Shown here in pieces: positions 59,389 through 64,000 of a stretch of 64,000 nucleotides of DNA. Each line of letters starts with the position of its first letter. Position 1 is the first letter of the stretch. The position numbers were made by a program, and so were the translations under genes. Source of the stretch: Symbiodinium natans (taxonomy: Eukaryota > Sar > Dinophyceae > Suessiales > Symbiodiniaceae); NCBI GenBank assembly GCA_905221605.1, contig CAJNDS010000620.1, positions 38,889 through 102,888 on the forward strand, in the 5' to 3' direction. The notes below the pieces were generated by a model. It was not told the DNA's origin. It did not search any database and worked only from the letters and a program-made list of their open reading frames with translations.

Positions 59389-60601
59389 TAATTTCTTCGC
59401 CCAGGTGCAGCGGCAGTGAGCCAACGTGCCTCTCAGCCGACGCAGGCAGACTTTTTCTTTGAGACCTCAGGCATAGGGTTCAGGGGTTTAGTGGAGGGGT
59501 TTAAGGTTTTGGAAGTTTCGGGTTTTGGGGTTTAGGATTTTTTTGGGGTTTGGGGTTTCGGGTTTACCGGTTGCTGGTTTAGGGTTCTAGGGTTCAGGAA
59601 GCCATGTAGAACGCGCCCTCCCGGGCAGCTGACGCTGTAAAGGGGCTCGCATTAGGGTTTAGGGTTTAGGGTTTAGGGTTCAGGGTTTAGGGTTTAGGGT
59701 TTAGGGTTTTTGGAGATTTTTGACCTGTGCTGGGTGCAGAGCAACTGGCTGCAAAAGATACTTCTGCATCAGATGAGGTGCTTTGGTCCATCGTTGCTTC
59801 TGGGTGCTTTGGGTGTGTGTATACGCGAGCAAGCTGTCGGTCAACAGGCCGGCTGGCCTTCAGCTTACCTGTTTCGGCTTTAAAAATTCGGCGCTCGGGG
59901 GTACTAAGGTGGGCTTACGAAGAAGGCTGTTTCCCTTCAGATTTTGGAAGGCGATGCAATGTGCGGCTGCTGCACAAGAGCCATGCCATCCGGAAATCCC
60001 CGGCCCAAATCTTGCTGTCGTCATGCAGGCTTCACGGCTGTGTGAGAGTTCCTCGGCCTCCACCGTGTCTTTTCGTCAGAAATCTAATCCTTTTCGTGAT
60101 GGACATTGCGCTCAAGGAACATCACTTCGGCCAAGACATCTCGCCACGTAGAGTAGGAGGGCCAGGGCCACATGTTGGACGTCTCTAAACCCACTTGTTT
60201 CAGGCCGAGCTGGACTTCCAACCAAGGCCGAGCCCCCACATCGCGGTCTACCTCAAGCTCACAAATGAGCCTTAAGACGACGACCCGCCCAGAGCCGCAA
60301 GAGCGCGCAAACGACGTTGCAAGCATTCCGCGGGCACTTTGTGGGCATCGAAGGCTGCAAGGTGCCCCGCCTTTTTGTTGCAGGGTTTGGCAAGTGAAGC
60401 CATCGCTAGGAGAGGAACACCAATCAGGACCTAGGCGCCTGACACGTAGCATTCAGGTTTCTGTCACCTTGCCGAGGACTTTCGGCAAAGCCATGACAGC
60501 TGAGCGATGCCGAGCTTGTGCCACTCTGTATCGTGGATCGTACTAACCCATATTCCAGACCTTAGCTCATACTCCTGCGAGCTGTGTGTGGTCAGGCCCT
60601 G

Positions 60602-60706
60602 ATGTCGGCCGCCCAGTCGTCCTCCGTGGAGCTCATCTTCTTCGATCTCAAGGACTGGCGGGCCCTGCGGGCACGGGCTGGGGTGCTGGATTACAGCTTG
60701 CGAGAA
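60602..60706 (+). CDS. Possible exon
   Basis: From ATG 60602 the frame MSAAQSSSVELIFFDLKDWR then ALRARAGVLDYSLREG is convincing coding sequence. It ends at GAAG|GTGTGT, a good donor. Partners could not be identified with certainty; 60830-60960 may contain a following exon. The minus-strand frames at 60084-60452 also look partly coding (VLRLICELEVDRDVGARPWL), so orientation in this stretch is not settled. Confidence 0.35.
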
Positions 60707-61829
60707 GGTGTGTCTTGATGGGTCGCAGTTGCATGAGTTGAGCTTGCCTGGAAGTAGCTGTAGCCTTGCATCATGGGTCCCGGGTACCTCCGAACAATGC
60801 AACCTCGTGACTGCCAAGTCCAGCCTGTTCAATGTCCGCTTTATGCTCTGTGCAGCCGGTCGCAGAAGTAAGCTTGTTGTCTCTTGCCCGTCGATCAGCC
60901 TCGTGTCCTTGCAAAGTGCTACTTTCTACAACACCATGTCAATCAACTTGACAGTGTAGCTTGTGTTATGTTTGCCATGACGTATCGGGTATGGTCGTAT
61001 AGTGAAGCGTACGGACAGGGTCATCTCCTTTACACAGGGCCAGTAGCAGCCTCAAGGGCATCCCCTGCAGGTAGGCGCCCTGTAGCCCTGCACCGCGAAG
61101 TAGCGAAGTATGCCCCGGCCTGCACCTGCCGTCATGCGAAGAATTTCTCGGGGTCAGTCTCGAACAGTTGCATCCCACCAGGTGTAGGGTTTAGGGTTTA
61201 GGGTTTAGAGGTTAGGGTTTAGGGTTTAGGGTGAGGCTCGCCCTCGCAACACCCCATCGCACACGACTCTGAAAATTCGCCTTTGCCTCCGGATGCGTTT
61301 TTGTCGTGCCGGGATCGGGGCCCCCCAAAAGCCCAAGTGCCTTTCTGACCCTGAAGGCTAATGCAGGGGCCTGAAGAACTACCCATTGATCCATAGCTTC
61401 AATAGCTTCACTGCCAGTCTTCTTCAGTTCCCACGAGAGAATGGCCTCTACACCAAAAAACCCTCTTCTAACAAACCTACCTCCCATCTTGCACCCCAAA
61501 GCTTCCGTGTTCGCAAGTCTTGGCTCTCCTTCTTTTGCGGGCAGCAGAGAAACTTCTGCTTCGTGATGCCTTGCTTGGGTGGGCCAAGTGAGCGTCTCCG
61601 GATCTCCGTGCAGTATCCATTTTGAATCTCTTGGCTTCAGATAGAGAGCCTCTAAGCCCTAAACCCCAAAGCCCAGAATCCCTAAACCCTAAACCCTAAA
61701 CCCTAAACCCTAAACCCTAAACCCTAAGCCCTAAACCCTAATCCCTAAACCCCAAACCCCAAACCCCAAACCCTAAACCCTAAACCCTAAACCCTAAACC
61801 CTAAACCCTAAACCCAACAGCAAGTCGGA

Positions 61830-61922
61830 GCCCCTAAGGTGCCAACACTGTCCTGGCCGAGTTTGCAAAGTCCTTGCGCCAAAAGCGGGACGAGGAGGGC
61901 CAGGAGGTGCGGGGGATGGACA
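61830..61922 (+). CDS. Possible exon between heptamer arrays
   Basis: ANTVLAEFAKSLRQKRDEEG then QEVRGMD is a clear helical coding frame. It lies between a CCCTAAA array (61677-61816) and a TTTAGGG array whose first bases (ACAG|GGTTTAGGG) provide a GT. Confidence 0.4.
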
Positions 61923-62070
61923 GGGTTTAGGGTTTAGGGTTTAGGGTTTAGGGTTTAGGGTTTAGGGTTTAGGGTTTAGGGTTTAGGGTTTAGGGTTTAG
62001 GGTTTAGGGTTTAGGGTTTAGGGTTTAGGGTTTAGTGTTTAGGGTTTAGGGTTTAGGGTTTAGGGTTTTT
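61923..62070 (+). repeat. TTTAGGG array, ~20 near-perfect copies
   Basis: One of the longest regular arrays here, with a single TTTAGTG variant. It begins directly after an exon-like segment. Confidence 0.95.
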
Positions 62071-62523
62071 TGCTGTCCAAAGTGCCCGAAATCGTAGGGT
62101 TTTTCTCTAGGTAGGCCCTTGGGACATTTACATATTTTTCTGTTATTGGGTTCAAGGGTTTTAAGAGCCATTCTGGTTCTGAGAGTCCAGAATCTGACAT
62201 GTAGCTCCCCACCGCAAAGGCCTTCCTGGGTTTAGCCCTTCAAGGAGCCCTATTGAAATTCTAATGGCCCCCATAGCAAAACCCTAGAAACAACTGCAAA
62301 AGTGGAAGAACATCACCAGGAAGAAGAGGTGTTTTACAGACCGGAAAAAGCGGCAAAGAGCCAGAGACAAACTCACCCTAACCACGAGCAAGGCATCGCA
62401 AGGTTTTAGAAAGTGGACAAGGGCTTCACGGTGGCTTCCGGATGCTCAAGCCTGTCACTCCCACGGATACGACCAAATTGAGAGACAAGAGACGAGTAGG
62501 CTAAACCCTAAGAGGCAGCAAAG

Positions 62524-63669
62524 ATGAACGGCCAAGAAATTAAGAAGAACAGAGCAGTCGAACGAAGAAGCCGACGACAACGACTCGACGGGAAGGATTC
62601 TCGGCGCATTTTCCAGGGGGTCTTTCACTGTGAGTCGCAGGAGCATGCCGAGTTCTTCCCCATGTACACGGTGCGCCTGGAAGCGCTTCTCGAGATGGCA
62701 GAGATTCTGCCGCATGAGGCGAGGTTTAGGGTTTCGGGTTTAGGGTTTAGGGTTTAGGGTTTAGGAGTTAGGAGTTAGGAGTTTAGGGTTTAGGGTTTAG
62801 GGTTTAGGGTTTAGAGTTTAGGGTTTAGGGTTTAGGGTTTAGGGTTTAGGGCTATCCCACCTGAGGTGCTTTTGGCCGACGGGGTTCTTACGCTCTTTGA
62901 CCGGTCCAAAGGCCAGGCCATGTTCGTTTCTCACCAGTGGATCCTCGGCAGAAATCCTTTGATGCGCGAACAAATTTCCCGGAGTAGTATGGGAGGGAGC
63001 CTATAATTACTACCAACACCATTTTGGCGGGGGGCTCCTTTTCATATTTTTGTATTATAGTCTTAGACAACGTACATCCCAAAGCCCTATTCGAAGCCTA
63101 CGAGGATCGGAGTGGGACACCCTGACCCCACCCTCCAGCAGCTGCGAGTTCTCCAAGATGCCCTCTCGAACAGCCTGAAACCTTAGGGCTACTTGAGAAC
63201 AGTTTTTTTTTCTCTTCATTTTTGGGTACTCTACGTCATAAGAAGCAACAAAAATCATAATAACAATAATAATAATAATAGTAATAATAATAATAATACT
63301 CATAGTTTTTTGCCAGGGTTCCACGTGCAGTACAGGAACGGCCTTTGCGATGCTTCCGTGGACGTGATCACGGAGGTTCTCTTTGGCTTGCGCAGCTGGC
63401 CGTTAGCCGAGGCTCTGAGGTCCAAGCCGGTCTTCGTCTGGTACGACTACTTCAGCTGCCCGCAGCAGCGAAAAAAAGCACCCGACCCAGAAGGGAGCCT
63501 CCAGCATGCGATCGACAGCATCCCGGCCTACGTGTCCAAGTGCAGCTTGTTTGTGGCCTTGTGCCCTGCGGTGGAAAGCTCTGATCAGTCCCGGATCTAC
63601 AATCGTTCTACATGGTTGGACCCCTCGGCTTCTGCCCAAGTATACCGTTTTTTGTACAACGAATGCGGA
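62524..63669 (+). CDS. SHQW...DYFSxPQ family protein, multi-exon
   Basis: Four exons can be joined in frame. Exon 1 (62524-62723) ends EALLEMAEILPHEA. Exon 2 (62850-62947) has VLLADGVLTLFDRSKGQAMF then VSHQW. Exon 3 (63113-63172) has GHPDPTLQQLRVLQDALSN. Exon 4 (63317 to about 63669) has EALRSKPVFVWYDYFSCPQQ, AIDSIPAYVSKCSLFVALCP and SRIYNRSTWL. Introns 1 (GT-AG, 126 nt), 2 (GC-AG, 165 nt) and 3 (GC-AG, 144 nt) all preserve the frame. The order F-V-S-H-Q-W ... H-P-D-P ... L-R-V-L-Q ... W-x-D-Y-F-S-x-P-Q ... A-I-x-S-I-P-A-Y-V is, from memory, that of a large dinoflagellate family; the WxDxxxxPQ part recalls TIR/HET-type folds. Exon 4 runs into heptamers, so the end is unknown. Confidence 0.6.
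62724..62849 (+). repeat. Intron made wholly of TTTAGGG-type heptamers
   Basis: The 126-nt segment begins GTTTAGGG and ends GGGTTTAG, and every base belongs to TTTAGGG or close variants (TTTCGGG, TTAGGAG, TTTAGAG). Removing it joins ...GAG GCG AG to G GCT ATC CCA, giving E-A-R-A-I-P with no stop. The heptamer itself supplies the GT donor and the TTTAG acceptor. Confidence 0.6.
63251..63300 (+). repeat. (AAT)n run
   Basis: About fourteen AAT/TAA triplets with a GTA interruption, inside the third predicted intron and just before its pyrimidine-rich acceptor (GTTTTTTGCCAG). Confidence 0.85.
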
Positions 63670-64000
63670 GGGACCCTAAACCCCAAACCCTGCAAACCCT
63701 AGACCTAGTTCTCAAGAGGCCAAGTCTCGCTATTGCTCAGGGTTGAGGGTTTAGGGTTTGGGGTCTAGGGTTTAGGTGTTCCTTTCTCAAACTATGGACT
63801 TGCTGTAGTCGAGAGGTGTGGGCAGGTGTCGCGGCCCCGTGTGATATAGTATGTCGTCCAGGGTTCCTTGTTGTAGTGTGGACACGAAAACCGTATACTA
63901 GTTGTTAAGACCCTTAAATGAACCCAGGATCAACAATAAGAACTACAGTCTCGGACAAGATAATTGACTGACTTGTTGGCAAGAGTTGGTGCTGGAATGG

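Larger units (their letters stand above)
52736..63780. repeat. Region of >30 interstitial TTTAGGG/CCCTAAA arrays
   Basis: Plant/dinoflagellate-type telomere heptamers occur as short arrays in both orientations. CCCTAAA arrays include 53138-53230, 53740-53850, 54235-54420, 55171-55262, 55386-55505, 56065-56155, 57690-57760, 58695-58770, 59165-59388 and 61677-61816. TTTAGGG arrays include 52736-52765, 53533-53640, 53969-54105, 57880-57960, 58175-58225, 58397-58435, 58540-58670, 59652-59712, 61184-61232, 61924-62070, 62724-62850 and 63738-63778. Variants such as TTCAGGG and TTTGGGG are common. Short GC-rich coding-like segments sit between arrays. Confidence 0.9.

Noticed and set aside
52736-63780. 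A true chromosome end
   Set aside because: Heptamer arrays are short, in both orientations and interspersed with unique DNA; none reaches the window end as a pure array.

Overview
This is nuclear DNA of a eukaryote, most likely a dinoflagellate. The pointers are telomere-type heptamers (TTTAGGG/CCCTAAA), a large Ty1/copia-type LTR retrotransposon with the conserved blocks I associate with dinoflagellate elements, sequences matching the 3' end of the dinoflagellate spliced leader (TTGGCTCAAG), predicted GC-AG as well as GT-AG introns, and very repeat-rich spacers with few genes. No bacterial operons, rRNA genes, bona fide tRNA genes or CRISPR arrays were seen.

Layout. 1-18.3 kb: repeat-dominated DNA. 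It holds 9-bp arrays of the GACGGAAAT type in both orientations, a degenerate CACTGCCCTCCTAAACCCC family, a 57-bp minisatellite and trinucleotide runs. Within it lie a frameshifted minus-strand cluster (2.4-5.9 kb) with retroelement integrase pieces and a phage-tail-fibre/peptidase-S74-like protein, and a minus-strand ricin-B-type lectin gene region (8.66-10.5 kb).

18.36-48.07 kb: one LTR retrotransposon locus of about 29.7 kb. In order it has a 5' LTR, primer-binding site, a 2,626-codon gag-pol (zinc knuckle, protease, integrase, RT, RNase H), a second ORF overlapping the pol stop by ATGA, and a polypurine tract. Then, exactly where the 3' LTR should begin, come eight tandem ~2.5-kb units, each carrying a 305-codon Cys-containing ORF (six intact, two frameshifted), followed by the complete 3' LTR. 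LTR and units share the same first 12-14 bases. A 565-codon ORF is overprinted in another frame inside gag-pol. Each unit also holds three consecutive hairpins with one shared loop and covarying stems, which is the best candidate here for an undescribed system.

48.1-52.7 kb: spacer plus an intronless, probably Golgi-type fucosyltransferase-like gene (50.09-51.54 kb).

52.7-64 kb: more than 30 short interstitial telomere-type arrays in both orientations, bounding short coding-like segments. At 62.5-63.7 kb a gene of a SHQW...DYFSxPQ family can be assembled. One of its introns (62724-62849) consists wholly of TTTAGGG-derived heptamers, starting GTTTAGG and ending TTTAG, and splicing it out keeps the frame. 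This suggests that at least some of these arrays are intronic rather than relics of chromosome ends.

All calls come from reading the sequence. No similarity search, RNA data or alignment program was available.
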